Shown here: positions 1-10,369 of the stretch, one piece after another
Position numbering within the stretch: position 1 is the first letter of the stretch
How the letters are laid out: each line of letters opens with the position of its first letter
Assembly (NCBI GenBank): GCA_900551945.1
Contig: URYE01000004.1
Coordinates: forward strand, 1 to 64,000
Reading direction: 5' to 3'
Origin: an uncultured Eubacterium sp.
Lineage (GTDB): Bacteria > Bacillota > Clostridia > Lachnospirales > Lachnospiraceae
Length of the DNA stretch: 64,000 nt
The notes under the pieces: generated by a model
The model's input: only the letters and a program-made list of their open reading frames with translations
Told to the model about the DNA's origin: nothing
The model's database searches: none
Position numbers and translations under genes: made by a program

Positions 1-155
1 ACCGATGGCTAAGTCGGGAATTTACGACTGTGGAGTGTACAAGAACTTGTAAGTATTATGTCATTTATGATTACAAAAGCATACACGATGAAACAGTAAG
101 GAATGTTTGTAAAATTTCCAATTTCTCGATATGGATATATTTGTTCATATTTTGA
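1..155 (+). other. Left edge, possible 3' end of an unidentified CDS
   Basis: Two frames are open at the window edge. One ends at a TAA at 50-52, with a tail reading GIYDCGVYKNL. The other stays open to a TGA at about 153-155. Either could be the end of a gene that starts outside the window. I recognise neither, so this stretch is left unassigned. Confidence 0.25.
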
Positions 156-167
156 GTAGCAGGAGGT

Positions 168-1139
168 ATGCAGTATATAGTACTTGATTTAGAATGGAAT
201 CAAAGTCCTACAGGTAAGAAGAATACAGTTAGTGAAATACCATTTGAAATAATTCAAATTGGGGCGGTTAAGCTTGATAGCAATTTTAATATAATTGATG
301 AATTTAATATGAATATAAGACCACAGGTATATATGAAGCTTCATTCTAAGGTGGAGGAAGTTGTAAGTGTTACAATACAAGAGCTATTAGAAACTGGGGT
401 GGAGTTTGAAAAGGGCGCCTGTGAATTTATAGATTGGTGTGGTAACAATTATATTTTCTGTACTTGGGGAAGTATGGATATTACTGAGTTTGAGAGAAAT
501 ATGGCTTATTATAAGATTGAAAATAATTTTGAAAAGCCGTTATTATTTTATGATTTACAGAAGCTTTTTAGTATATGTTTTTCCGATGGAAAGACAAGGA
601 TAACACTTGAACATGCTATTGAACAGCTAGGTATTAATTCAGATGAGCAGTATCACAGAGCAGTTAATGACGCAAGATATACAGCTAAAGTTATGCAGCA
701 TCTTGATATGAATAGGGCTGGGAAATATTATAGTGTTGATACATTTAGAATACCAGCTAATAGAAAAGAACAGATATATTTAGATTTTGGTGATTATGGT
801 AAATTCATTTCAAAGGGATTTGAAACGAGAGAAGATGCAGTTGTTGATAGAGATGTTAGGTCTTGTAAGTGCTTTAAGTGTAAAAAGAGTATGAAGAAGC
901 ATATTAAGTGGTTTGCAACAAATAGTAAGACTTATTATGGACTTTTTAGTTGTGAAAAGCATGGTCTTATTAAAGGAAGATTTAAGGCAAAGCAAGCTGA
1001 TAATGGGCTGTTTTATGTAGTTAAGATATTAAAGTGCACAGATGAATATGGAGCTGAAAAGGTTAAGGCTAAACAGGAAAAGGAAAGGCTTCATAGAAAG
1101 ATGAGAGCTGAAAAAGAAGCTGAGAATAAGCAACAATAA
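168..1139 (+). CDS. KapD-like 3'-5' exonuclease (DEDDh family)
   Basis: A 323-residue protein. Residues 1-190 or so form a DEDDh exonuclease domain of the KapD/DnaQ superfamily: DLEWNQ near the N-terminus supplies the first Asp/Glu pair, WGSMDITEF the second Asp, and HRAVNDARYT the His and last Asp. Such proteins degrade single-stranded RNA or DNA from the 3' end; in Bacillus the KapD relative is linked to control of the KinA sporulation pathway. The C-terminal part carries a possible zinc ribbon (CKCFKCKKS then SCEKHG) and a Lys/Glu-rich tail. The AGGAGG at 161-166 is only one base from the ATG, unusually close, but no later start would keep the first catalytic motif. Substrate is not evident. 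Confidence 0.8.
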   Translation: MQYIVLDLEWNQSPTGKKNTVSEIPFEIIQIGAVKLDSNFNIIDEFNMNIRPQVYMKLHSKVEEVVSVTIQELLETGVEFEKGACEFIDWCGNNYIFCTWGSMDITEFERNMAYYKIENNFEKPLLFYDLQKLFSICFSDGKTRITLEHAIEQLGINSDEQYHRAVNDARYTAKVMQHLDMNRAGKYYSVDTFRIPANRKEQIYLDFGDYGKFISKGFETREDAVVDRDVRSCKCFKCKKSMKKHIKWFATNSKTYYGLFSCEKHGLIKGRFKAKQADNGLFYVVKILKCTDEYGAEKVKAKQEKERLHRKMRAEKEAENKQQ

Positions 1140-1160
1140 TATATATATAATTAATTATAA

Positions 1161-1240
1161 AGGGACTGTTATACTAAGAAATTTTATACAAAATATTATG
1201 TCTTGTATGAATTTTTTAGTGTAACAGTCCTATTTTATTT
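1161..1240 (+). terminator. Long-stem terminator after the exonuclease gene
   Basis: AGGGACTGTTATACTAAGAAA at the left pairs with TTTTTTAGTGTAACAGTCCT at the right, followed by a T-rich run. The stem is much longer than a standard intrinsic terminator and resembles those at 13,017 and 19,103. It lies between convergent genes and could stop both. Confidence 0.65.
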
Positions 1241-1334
1241 ATGCGAGCAACGAGTTAAAATTCGTGCTTGTACAGACTATCAACTGTTATGATAATTTGA
1301 GAAATATTAAGAGTATATTTTAATAAAAATAAAG

Positions 1335-2297
1335 TTACATAAGTGCGTAAATTACTGCAAGTCCTATTACTATTTGAATAATTGCAAATCTAAATACTAC
1401 CTGTGAGTCTGACCAGCCTTTATTTTTTCTCATGTGGTCGTGTATTGGTGTTCTTAAGTTTTTCATAAGATTAATATGGAGAAATCTCATAAATGAAACT
1501 TTTATAAGTCCTAAACCACCATCAAGAATTATTATTATTGCAACTGGTATGTAGAGTAATGGGCGGTGTAGCTTTAAAAAAGCAAATGCAATAAACACAC
1601 CGATTGCTCTAGAACCTGCGTCACCCATAAGTAACTTACTAGGTGAAGCATTGAACCATAAGTAGCCTAAAATACATACAATCATAAGAAGTATTGTATG
1701 TGAAAAATATGGTTCAAGGTCGAATATCCTAAATAGTATATAGGTTGTTGAAAGTGTAACTATTGATAATGTACCACAAAGACCATCAACACCATCTGAG
1801 CAGTTAGTAACATTTATACTTACCCATATTAAGATTACAATAAGTATTCCATATACAATAGGGTTGAGTGTTACAGTTACATCAAAAAATGCTATATCAA
1901 ATGTATTAGGGTTATAGTGAAGGTAAGTTACGGCCGACATAACAGCGATTGCAAAGTCAATAAGACCTTTCTTTAAATTACCCCAAGGTGATGATGATGA
2001 GTCATCTAAATAGCCACTTAACATTGCAGCAAGTGTGAGTATGAGATAAATTATTATCTCAGAGTTAAGGTTAATAAATAGTGCGCATGAAATTGTAAAT
2101 GTAAGTATAAAGATTATACCTGCACCACGAGGCTTACCAACTGATTTTGAACCATTAATGGCAAATGCGCGTCCTGCATCTCGTGGAAGAATGTTTTTGC
2201 CGGCTGATATTGCAAGGCAAGTAGCAGCAAATGCAAAAATTACACTTAAAAATGTTATCTCTTTGATATACTGAGAACTAATTAAGTAGTAAATCAT
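1335..2297 (-). CDS. mraY: MraY-type phospho-N-acetylmuramoyl-pentapeptide transferase
   Basis: A 320-residue polytopic membrane protein of the MraY/WecA (glycosyltransferase 4) family. It would transfer phospho-MurNAc-pentapeptide from UDP to undecaprenyl phosphate to make lipid I at the inner face of the membrane. Visible family motifs are LDDSSSS (the Asp-pair loop), NCSDGVDGL, LLMGDAGS and the His loop TPIHDHM followed by KGWSD, which is characteristic of MraY rather than WecA. Length fits MraY. I start at the ATG at 2297 because AAAGGAG lies eight bases upstream; an upstream ATG at 2342 would add 15 residues without a good ribosome site. It stands alone, not in a division/cell-wall cluster, so it may be a second copy or serve another polymer. 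Confidence 0.78.
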   Translation of the reverse strand: MIYYLISSQYIKEITFLSVIFAFAATCLAISAGKNILPRDAGRAFAINGSKSVGKPRGAGIIFILTFTISCALFINLNSEIIIYLILTLAAMLSGYLDDSSSSPWGNLKKGLIDFAIAVMSAVTYLHYNPNTFDIAFFDVTVTLNPIVYGILIVILIWVSINVTNCSDGVDGLCGTLSIVTLSTTYILFRIFDLEPYFSHTILLMIVCILGYLWFNASPSKLLMGDAGSRAIGVFIAFAFLKLHRPLLYIPVAIIIILDGGLGLIKVSFMRFLHINLMKNLRTPIHDHMRKNKGWSDSQVVFRFAIIQIVIGLAVIYALM

Positions 2298-2569
2298 ATT
2301 AAATACTCCTTTTATAATACTGAATACTAAAGAGTATACCACACTCTGTCATTAAAAAGTATAACAAATTAATATTTATTTGAAGAGTATTTTTATTTTA
2401 ATTTGTCAAAATTTCTGATGTAAATATAGTGTGAAATACTAAAACGCAAAAACTCAAGTATATCAATGTAGATTTTTATAAATCGGTATGATATAATAAA
2501 TGAATAACAGTCATATTTAAGGTAACTTATTAAGGACAGGGAAAAATATTAGTAAAGGGGGAGTGTTGC

Positions 2570-4495
2570 ATGGCAAAAAAAGACACTACCGAGATTTTTT
2601 TAACAGAGGTTGATACATATTTATTCGGACAAGGAACACATTATGAAATATACAACAAGATGGGCGCGCATAAGGCAGTAAAAAATGGAGTTGAAGGTGT
2701 ATACTTTTCAGTATGGGCTCCAAAGGCAAAAGAGGTGTATGTAGTCGGTGAATTTAACGACTGGAATGCTTATGGATATGATATGAAGCCAGTATCTGAT
2801 GGAGGAGTATATGACCTTTTCATACCTAAGGCAAAGGTTGGTCAGATGTATAAGTATCTTATAATTTCAGAACAAGGAGAGGCGTTATATAAGGCTGACC
2901 CTTATGCTAATCAGGCACAGTTAAGACCAGAAACAGCTTCAATTGTAGCTGACCTTGACGGGTTTAAGTGGACAGATACTAACTGGGTTACAGAAAAGAA
3001 AAGTGAAGACCATTTAAAAGCTCCAATTAACATATATGAATGTCATCTTGGTTCATGGAAGAAGAAGGAAGACGGAACAGAAGATGGCTTTATGAATTAT
3101 AGAGAAATTGCTCCACAGCTTGCTTCTTATGTTATTAATATGGGATATACACATATCGAACTTATGGGTATTGCAGAACATCCATTTGACGGTTCTTGGG
3201 GATATCAGGTTACAGGTTATTATGCACCAACTTCAAGATATGGAACACCTAAGGACTTTATGTATTTTGTAAATTATATGCACAGCAAGAATATCGGAGT
3301 AATTCTTGACTGGGTACCAGCACATTTTCCAAAAGATGCACATGGACTTGCTAACTTTGATGGCAGTTGTGTATATGAATATGCTGACCCTAGAAAGGGT
3401 GAACACCCAGATTGGGGTACTAAGGTATTTGATTATGGCAAGAATGAAGTTTCTAACTTCCTTATTGCTAATGGAATGTTCTGGGTAGATAAGTTCCATA
3501 TTGACGGACTTAGAGTTGACGCAGTAGCTTCAATGCTTTATCTTGATTATGGAAGAAATGATGGTCAGTGGGTTCCTAATAAGTACGGTGGCAATGGCAA
3601 TCTTGAAGCAATGTCATTCTTAAAGCATTTTAATTCAATGATGAGAAAGCGTTTCCCACAGGCAATTACTATTGCAGAGGAGTCAACAGCTTGGCCTAAT
3701 GTAAGTGGTGACCCAGACAATGGAGAATGTTTAGGATTTACATTTAAGTGGAATATGGGTTGGATGCACGATTTCCTTCAATATATGAAGCTTGACCCAT
3801 ATTTTAGAAAGTTCAATCACAGTAAGCTTACATTTAGTCTTATGTATGCTTATAGCGAGAACTTTGTGCTTGTACTTTCTCACGATGAAGTTGTTCATCT
3901 TAAATGCTCTATGTTAGGCAAAATGCCTGGAGATAAGGAAGACAAGTTTGCTAATCTTAAGCTTGCGTATGCGTATATGTGTGGTCATCCAGGAAAGAAG
4001 CTTTTATTTATGGGACAGGAATTTGCACAGTGGAGTGAATGGAGTGAAAAGAAGGCTCTTGACTGGTATTTACTCGAAGATAAAGACCACAAGGATATGC
4101 AGAACTTTACAAGAAAGTGTATGAAGCTTGGTAAGAATTATAAGTGTCTTTATCAGACAGATTACAGTAGCGAAGGCTTCAGTTGGATTAATGCAAATGA
4201 TAAAGATAATTCAACATATTCATTTGTAAGAGTAAGTCCAGATGGTAAGAAGCATTTGTTATTTGTGCTTAATTTTACACCAGTTGCAAGAGATAACTTT
4301 AGAATAGGAGTTCCAGCAAAAGGTAAATATAAGCTTGTGTTAGGAAGTGACGAAGCTAATCAGAAAAAACAGCTTACAGCAATTAAAGGTGATTGTGATG
4401 GATATGAACAGTCATTATTAATTGATATACCTAGATATGGTATCTGCGTATATGAATTTAATGCCACAAAGCTTGATAACAAAAAAGAAATATAA
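2570..4495 (+). CDS. glgB: 1,4-alpha-glucan branching enzyme
   Basis: A 641-residue GH13 enzyme that introduces alpha-1,6 branches into glycogen. An N-terminal CBM48-type beta-sandwich occupies roughly residues 30-120 (YFSVWAPKAKEVYVVGEFNDW). The catalytic barrel shows the GH13 regions in order: DWVPAHF, GLRVDAVAS with the probable nucleophile D317, IAEEST with the probable acid/base E370, and SHDEV with H438-D439. A C-terminal beta domain follows. The length is normal for GlgB and all catalytic residues are present. The ribosome site AAAGGGGGAG sits just upstream of the ATG. No other glycogen gene is adjacent. Confidence 0.95.
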   Translation: MAKKDTTEIFLTEVDTYLFGQGTHYEIYNKMGAHKAVKNGVEGVYFSVWAPKAKEVYVVGEFNDWNAYGYDMKPVSDGGVYDLFIPKAKVGQMYKYLIISEQGEALYKADPYANQAQLRPETASIVADLDGFKWTDTNWVTEKKSEDHLKAPINIYECHLGSWKKKEDGTEDGFMNYREIAPQLASYVINMGYTHIELMGIAEHPFDGSWGYQVTGYYAPTSRYGTPKDFMYFVNYMHSKNIGVILDWVPAHFPKDAHGLANFDGSCVYEYADPRKGEHPDWGTKVFDYGKNEVSNFLIANGMFWVDKFHIDGLRVDAVASMLYLDYGRNDGQWVPNKYGGNGNLEAMSFLKHFNSMMRKRFPQAITIAEESTAWPNVSGDPDNGECLGFTFKWNMGWMHDFLQYMKLDPYFRKFNHSKLTFSLMYAYSENFVLVLSHDEVVHLKCSMLGKMPGDKEDKFANLKLAYAYMCGHPGKKLLFMGQEFAQWSEWSEKKALDWYLLEDKDHKDMQNFTRKCMKLGKNYKCLYQTDYSSEGFSWINANDKDNSTYSFVRVSPDGKKHLLFVLNFTPVARDNFRIGVPAKGKYKLVLGSDEANQKKQLTAIKGDCDGYEQSLLIDIPRYGICVYEFNATKLDNKKEI

Positions 4496-4521
4496 TATGT
4501 AAAAATAAATATTTTTAAAAG

Positions 4522-4570
4522 AAATGACGATATCTAAAGCATGAGAAAAGTGAGAAAGATGTCGTCATTT
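4522..4570 (+). terminator. Hairpin after glgB
   Basis: AAATGACGATATCT pairs with AGATGTCGTCATTT across a 21-base loop, with one G-U type mismatch. The T-run is short (TTTTGC). It is most likely the glgB terminator. Confidence 0.55.
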
Positions 4571-4718
4571 TGCATTGATTAAAAAAGGAGTTTTCTAGTA
4601 GTCAATTAGGTTCTTGCAATAGTGTTTTGTAATTAAGTATAATTTAACATTTATATTTTAAGCAAGACAGATAGGCTTAATTAGTTAGCATTAAAAAATA
4701 TAGAAATGAGGTTATAAC

Positions 4719-7700
4719 GTGAATATTACAATATCACAGTCAGAATTAAATGTGGCTGATAACAAAGGTGTATCAATTAATATTAATGAAAATACTAAAA
4801 ATAACACATCAGCAGCTGGTAAAATAACAGGAGCATATTCTAAATCAGCAGTAGTGTCACATAGCAATATAGATACAAAAAAGCTTGATAATAATACATA
4901 TGCTTCACTTTTAAAAGAAGCAGATGATATAAAGGAGCAGTTAAAAATAAGTGCTGACAATGCAAAGGCAAGTCTTAAGGCTTTATTTATAAGACTTTCT
5001 GGTGTTGATGCAGTTAAAATGGACGAAGAAGGCTTTAACCTTACAGATGCTTCACCAGAGCAATGTGTAAATATTGTTGAAAAGATTAAGATTGAGCTTG
5101 CAATGCACAGTGACAGTGCTGTGTCAACAACAGGAAATATAAGTCTTGAAAAGATACAAGAAGTTGCAGGAAGTGTAGGTTTCGCAAATGAAATAGCGAG
5201 TCGCCTTAATAGTGCAGGTATGCCTGTTACTGATGAAAATATTAAAAATGTTCAGGGTGTACTTGATAAGACTGCAAATATATCAGCTCTTTCTTATGAA
5301 GATAAGAAAAATATTATTAGTAGTAACAGTGATATCACAGCAGACAGTGTATATAAAATACAATATGTAAGTGGATATCAAGCGCAAAATGTGAATAACT
5401 TGAGTGCAAATTCACAATACGGTGGAAAACAGTACATTACTGATGAGACATTTTCACAACTTATGCCACAGATTGAAAATGTTATTAAAAGTGCAGAGCT
5501 TGAAGTTAATGACAATACACTTTCAATGGCAAAAGACTTTTTAAATAGTGATATACCAATGACAAAAGAAAGTTTTAGCAAAATGTCGGCGTTAGATAAT
5601 ATTAATATACCAGACCTTTCAGATGATAAGCAGCTTACAGCTTATATTGATAAAATAATAGAAAATATGGCAGTAGGAAATGAAGCTGGAAGTGTATCTC
5701 TTATTGATGACAATGGTGTAATATCACAAGTAGCAGAAGCCCTTGATGTTATTAGTAATTCAGAATATATCCATGTAAGCAAAGTAGTATCAGATGGAAA
5801 TATATTTAATATTGAGAATTTAAAGCAGGCAATAGTTGACATAAATATGGCTTATGATACTTATATAGACGAAAATGTAGATAGTGATGTCGACATTTTA
5901 CAAGGTAATAATGATAAAAATGTCGACATATATTACAGTCAATTGCAAGAATTAAAGATGTTGATGACAGCAAATTCAGGAGCATTTCTTGTAAAGCAAG
6001 GCGTAAACCTTAATATTATGTCCATTTTCGACTTAAATAAGCAATTATATGCTTATGACGAGGCGATTTTTAATGAAAAAATATCGCATATTGACGATTT
6101 ACAAAAAAATGTAGACAATTTTGGAGTAAAAAACGCAATTTATCAATCTGAGTATGAAAATAGTGAGAAAAATAGCGGTGTTAGAGATGGTGTAACAGTC
6201 TATCAAGCTTCTGTTAGCATTAGAAAAGCCTTATTTGATATGAGCAATGCACCAGATGTAGTAATAGGTGCAGTATTAAAAGAAAAAAATGAGAATGAAG
6301 CCGTTACTATTTCTGACTTTGCAAGTACAGGAAGTGGCTTAAAGAAGAAATTTGACAGGGCGGGTCAAACTTACGAAGCTGTTGGTACACAGGTAAGGCG
6401 TGACTTAGGAGATAGTGTAAGTAAAGCAGTTAATGCGAGTACCAAAGATATTCTTGAAAGTTTAGGATTAGAAGCTACTAAAGCAAATGAAGATGCTGTA
6501 AGAATATTAGCTGTTAATTCGATGGATATGACTAAGGATAATATTGAAAATGTTAAGGACGTATATCAGACAGTTCAAAGCCTTATAAATAATATGACAC
6601 CACAGACAGCACTTAATATGATAAAAGATAATATTAATCCATTAAAGGATGATATTAAGGACTTAAATAATTATATACAAAAGAAAAATGAAGTTGATAA
6701 TATAGACGATACTAAAGTTGAAAAATATAGTAAGTTTTTATATAAGCTTGATAAGACAGATGGAATATCATCAGAAGATAGAGAAAAATTTATTGGAATA
6801 TATAAAATGCTTAATATATTTACAAAAGACGCAGGAGCAGCAGTTGGCGCACTTGTAAAACAAAATGCGCAGGTTACAATGGGAAACTTGTATACTGCAT
6901 ACCAAAGTAGAAAGTCGTATGGAATGGAAGCTGTTATTAATGATACAACGGGAGTAAGTCAGATAGGAGTTAATTATTTTACTAACCTTTTTGAAAATAC
7001 ATCATCAAAACTAACTCCACTTACTTTAAGAGATGTTAATAATGAAAAAAATATAGACGAGCGAAGTGTGGAAGGCTTTTGTGAAGCTGTTAGTGATAAG
7101 TATGATTTTGATAAAGAAGTACAGTATTATGCAGAAGCTTACAATGAATATCTTGATAATATTAGACAGAGTGAAAGTGCTATAGACAGTGTTATTAATG
7201 AACTTGAAAATTCACACAGTGAAGTTACAATGGGAAATATTTACTCTGCTTTTAATGTATCAAATAAAGACTATTACAATAATATTGAAAAAAGGCTTGA
7301 TAGTGTGATACAAGACGATACATCATTTAAAGCGAAAATATCAGATATATTTGATGATTTTGAAGACAGTCTAACAGATAGTACAACTATTGAAAATAAG
7401 TATGATACATTTAAAAATACAGTACAAGATAAGTTAAATCAAGTTATAAATAAAGTGGGTGATACAACATTTTCACAAATAGAAGCATTAAGAAATGTCA
7501 ACAAAGAAATCGGGTATATAAAGGAGTTAAGTCTTAGACATGACTATAAAGTGCCTGTTGTAATAGGTGATGATGTAAGAACTGTTAATCTTACACTTAT
7601 TCAAGATGATAGTTATAAGGGTAGAGTAGCTGTTGAATTTGACGATGATAGTTTAGGGCATATATCGGTTGAAGCAAAGGTTAGTGAAGAAAAAGCAGAT

Positions 7701-7937
7701 ATTTTTGTGCTTTCAGAAAGCAATAATAAGGCAGTTTCAGATGACTTAATTAACAGTCGTCTTGAAAATGTAGCTGTTAGTCTTAAAGAAGAAATGAATA
7801 TTAAAGATGTAAATATTAATTATGGTAAAAATAGCAATGTCAATCGTATAACATATAATAATGAAGAAAATATTGTTCCAACACCAAAGCTTTATAATAT
7901 TTCAAAGCTTATTATTAAAGAGATGTCGGGTAAATAG
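4719..7937 (+). CDS. Large flagellar-locus protein with FliK-like C-terminus
   Basis: A 1,072-residue protein that starts at GTG with GAGG seven bases upstream. Most of it is low-complexity helical sequence rich in Asn, Asp, Lys and Val, with no signal peptide or membrane segment. Repeated motifs occur, for example QVTMGNLYTAYQ near residue 720 and EVTMGNIYSAFN near residue 835. The last 150 residues (VPVVIGDDVRTVNLTL, then DDDSLGHISVEAKV) look like the C-terminal hook domain of FliK in Clostridia. It sits just before flagellin and FliS. I infer a role in hook length control or another flagellar export function. I believe related Lachnospiraceae proteins are filed under a DUF (DUF6240), from memory only. 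Confidence 0.6.
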   Translation: MNITISQSELNVADNKGVSININENTKNNTSAAGKITGAYSKSAVVSHSNIDTKKLDNNTYASLLKEADDIKEQLKISADNAKASLKALFIRLSGVDAVKMDEEGFNLTDASPEQCVNIVEKIKIELAMHSDSAVSTTGNISLEKIQEVAGSVGFANEIASRLNSAGMPVTDENIKNVQGVLDKTANISALSYEDKKNIISSNSDITADSVYKIQYVSGYQAQNVNNLSANSQYGGKQYITDETFSQLMPQIENVIKSAELEVNDNTLSMAKDFLNSDIPMTKESFSKMSALDNINIPDLSDDKQLTAYIDKIIENMAVGNEAGSVSLIDDNGVISQVAEALDVISNSEYIHVSKVVSDGNIFNIENLKQAIVDINMAYDTYIDENVDSDVDILQGNNDKNVDIYYSQLQELKMLMTANSGAFLVKQGVNLNIMSIFDLNKQLYAYDEAIFNEKISHIDDLQKNVDNFGVKNAIYQSEYENSEKNSGVRDGVTVYQASVSIRKALFDMSNAPDVVIGAVLKEKNENEAVTISDFASTGSGLKKKFDRAGQTYEAVGTQVRRDLGDSVSKAVNASTKDILESLGLEATKANEDAVRILAVNSMDMTKDNIENVKDVYQTVQSLINNMTPQTALNMIKDNINPLKDDIKDLNNYIQKKNEVDNIDDTKVEKYSKFLYKLDKTDGISSEDREKFIGIYKMLNIFTKDAGAAVGALVKQNAQVTMGNLYTAYQSRKSYGMEAVINDTTGVSQIGVNYFTNLFENTSSKLTPLTLRDVNNEKNIDERSVEGFCEAVSDKYDFDKEVQYYAEAYNEYLDNIRQSESAIDSVINELENSHSEVTMGNIYSAFNVSNKDYYNNIEKRLDSVIQDDTSFKAKISDIFDDFEDSLTDSTTIENKYDTFKNTVQDKLNQVINKVGDTTFSQIEALRNVNKEIGYIKELSLRHDYKVPVVIGDDVRTVNLTLIQDDSYKGRVAVEFDDDSLGHISVEAKVSEEKADIFVLSESNNKAVSDDLINSRLENVAVSLKEEMNIKDVNINYGKNSNVNRITYNNEENIVPTPKLYNISKLIIKEMSGK

Positions 7938-7940
7938 TAG

Positions 7941-7967
7941 TAAAGCAATTATTAATAAAGTCCGATA
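7941..7967 (+). promoter_or_regulatory. Candidate sigma-D (flagellar) promoter for flagellin
   Basis: TAAA at 7941 is followed after 17 bases by CCGATAT, the -10 consensus of the Bacillus/Clostridia flagellar sigma factor. The spacer is about one base longer than optimal. It directly follows the stop codon of the upstream gene and would give flagellin a leader of about 180 bases. Confidence 0.5.
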
Positions 7968-8152
7968 TATTTTTTAGGCAAACAAATAGTCAAAGTCTGT
8001 GATTGTACAATGCCTTGACAATTGTTGCGATAACTTAAGAACCTTGTACTTTTATAAGATAAATTAAATAATTAAAAAAATACAATAAATAAAAGCCCAG
8101 ATTGCGATTGAATGGGAAAGTAAAACAGTTTAGAAAGGTGTGGTAATTAAAA

Positions 8153-9712
8153 ATGAGAATTAATACAAACGTGGCAGCTATTGTTGCTAATAATTCATTA
8201 CAGAAAGCAGAAGACAGATTAAATCAGTCGATAAAAAGACTTTCATCAGGTTACAAAATAAACAGTTCATCAGATGACCCTGCGGGTTGTGCGATTTCAG
8301 AAAAACTTCGTTTACAGCTTAAAGGTCTTTCACAGGCAGATAACAATGCGTCAGATGGCGTATCTGTACTTAATACAGCAGAAGGTGCATTATCAGAAAT
8401 TCAAAGTATGATATCAAGAATGAAAGAACTTACTGTACAAGCGGCTAATGATACTAATTCAGCCGAAGAAAGAAAGGCTGTTCAAGACGAAATTAATAAT
8501 ATTAATACAGAAATAGATAGAATATCACAAGATACAGAATTTAACTCACAGTCTTTAATTAATGGAAATCTTACAAGACGAGTATATTCTGACCTTGAGG
8601 GTGTTAATCAGCTTGAATGTACAGATGGCTTTGTAGCAGGTAATTATGGAATTACAATAACTGCTGATGCAAGACAAGCTATATTTACAGGAACTGGCAC
8701 AATATCAATGAATGTTACTGATAAGATAACACAAGAACAAGCCGGAAAAATTGATATCAATGGATATACAGTAGATGTTGGCGAGGGTGATACAATTGAC
8801 GATATTATGAGTAAAATTGTTGATGCTGCTGAAGTAATTGGTGGAAAAGCATTTGCAGTTCAAGACGGCGCTACTAATGATACAAAAGCAAATGGAGCTG
8901 ATTATGCAGGATATGTTCCAGAAACTACTTATAATGGTAACAGAATTATGATTATGACAGGACAATATGGAAATGACCAATCACTTACAATTAAGTGTTC
9001 TAATGCAGAGCTTGCGGGATTATTAGGTTTTGATGCAAGCACAGCAACAGACGATGGATATACTGTAAACGGAAGTGATGTTCAAGCTGAATTTACACAA
9101 GATGCTGATGGAAATAGAGTTGGATTTGCTAACAGTGCGGTAATGTCAACAAGTGGAACAAAAGTTACAGTTAAAGATGTAAATAATAAGTCGTTCGTAA
9201 CTGATGTTACAGGAACACCAGTTGGTACAACTTTTGATGATGTAAACAAGCTTGACCACAAGTCACAGGCAACATCAAATACTACAAAGGATATTGTTCA
9301 AGAAGTTACTGATGTAGGAACTATGAGTATTCATATAGGCTCTAATGAAAATCAGGTTATTAAGCTTAATTTACCAGCAATTAATTCTTATACATTAGGA
9401 ACAGATACAATTAATGTTATGACTACAATATCGGCATCAGCCGCTATAACAACTGTTGATGAAGCAATGAGTATAGCAAGTGCAGCAAGGTCAAAGATTG
9501 GTGCATATTCTAATAGATTTGAGCATACAACAAGTAACTTAAGTATTTCTTCTGAAAATCTTACAACTTCATTATCTAAGATGATTGATACTGATATGTC
9601 GGAAGAAATGACAGAGTATACATCAATGAATGTTTTATCACAAGCTGCTACATCAATACTTTCACAGGCTAATCAAAGACCATCTAATGTGTTACAGCTT
9701 CTTCAAAGTTAA
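8153..9712 (+). CDS. hag: Flagellin
   Basis: A 519-residue flagellin, the filament subunit exported through the flagellar type III apparatus. The N-terminal D0/D1 region is canonical: MRINTNVAAIVANNSLQKAE, then LSSGYKINSSSDDPAG and a coiled coil (LNTAEGALSEIQSMISRMKEL). The C-terminal D1/D0 helices end in VLSQAATSILSQANQRPSNV followed by LQLLQS. Residues of about 145-420 form a variable, surface-exposed Thr/Gly/Asn-rich domain that makes it longer than the short Bacillus flagellins. AGAAAGGTGTGG precedes the ATG. FliS follows after 29 bases, as expected for a chaperone-client pair. Confidence 0.97.
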   Translation: MRINTNVAAIVANNSLQKAEDRLNQSIKRLSSGYKINSSSDDPAGCAISEKLRLQLKGLSQADNNASDGVSVLNTAEGALSEIQSMISRMKELTVQAANDTNSAEERKAVQDEINNINTEIDRISQDTEFNSQSLINGNLTRRVYSDLEGVNQLECTDGFVAGNYGITITADARQAIFTGTGTISMNVTDKITQEQAGKIDINGYTVDVGEGDTIDDIMSKIVDAAEVIGGKAFAVQDGATNDTKANGADYAGYVPETTYNGNRIMIMTGQYGNDQSLTIKCSNAELAGLLGFDASTATDDGYTVNGSDVQAEFTQDADGNRVGFANSAVMSTSGTKVTVKDVNNKSFVTDVTGTPVGTTFDDVNKLDHKSQATSNTTKDIVQEVTDVGTMSIHIGSNENQVIKLNLPAINSYTLGTDTINVMTTISASAAITTVDEAMSIASAARSKIGAYSNRFEHTTSNLSISSENLTTSLSKMIDTDMSEEMTEYTSMNVLSQAATSILSQANQRPSNVLQLLQS

Positions 9713-9741
9713 TGTAAGTTAATTTATAAAGGAATTAAAAT

Positions 9742-10218
9742 ATGAAAAGAGAGTCTATTAAAACATATTCATATAGGATATCACAGGCTTCAAAAACACA
9801 GCTTGTTGTAATTATGTATGATATGGCACAAGAATATATACAAGACGCATTAGAGTTGTTACCATCAGATAAAGATGGTTTTTGTCGCAATATAAGGCAG
9901 GTTAAACGTATAATAGACGAACTAAGTTCAACTCTTGATATGCAGTATGACATTTCAAAAGAACTTTTTGTGTTGTATATGCAGGCAGGAAAAGTATTGG
10001 TAGCTTGTCTTGCAAATAAAAATGATGAAGGACTTGATAAAGTTATTTATATGCTTAAGAGTTTGAGAAAATCTTTTTATGAGATAAGTAAACAAGATGA
10101 CTCAGGGCCAGTGCTTAAAAATACGCAACAGGTGTATGCAGGGCTTACTTATTCTAGTGTAGGTGGAAGTAATGAGATATCTACAGACCCGTTAAGTAAT
10201 AGAGGATATATGGTTTAG
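9742..10218 (+). CDS. fliS: Flagellar export chaperone FliS
   Basis: A 158-residue helical protein. The N-terminal block YSYRISQASKTQLVVIMYDMA followed by a four-helix-type body is typical of FliS, which binds the disordered C-terminus of flagellin and stops premature polymerisation in the cytoplasm. The C-terminal 35 residues (after DDSGPVL) are Gly/Ser-rich and probably disordered. AAAGGAATTAAAAT precedes the ATG. It lies directly downstream of flagellin on the same strand and is probably co-transcribed with it. The FliS call rests on the N-terminal motif and on context. Confidence 0.85.
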   Translation: MKRESIKTYSYRISQASKTQLVVIMYDMAQEYIQDALELLPSDKDGFCRNIRQVKRIIDELSSTLDMQYDISKELFVLYMQAGKVLVACLANKNDEGLDKVIYMLKSLRKSFYEISKQDDSGPVLKNTQQVYAGLTYSSVGGSNEISTDPLSNRGYMV

Positions 10219-10369
10219 ATTTTATAGTATTAATATAATCAAAACCAACCAAGACCTATTTACATAGGAGCGAAGTGTTCAAAATACTGATATATTAGTG
10301 ATAAATTTATCTTGATAGATTTATTATTATATTTGTATAGAATTTTATATGTTTTTGAAATCAGAATAT

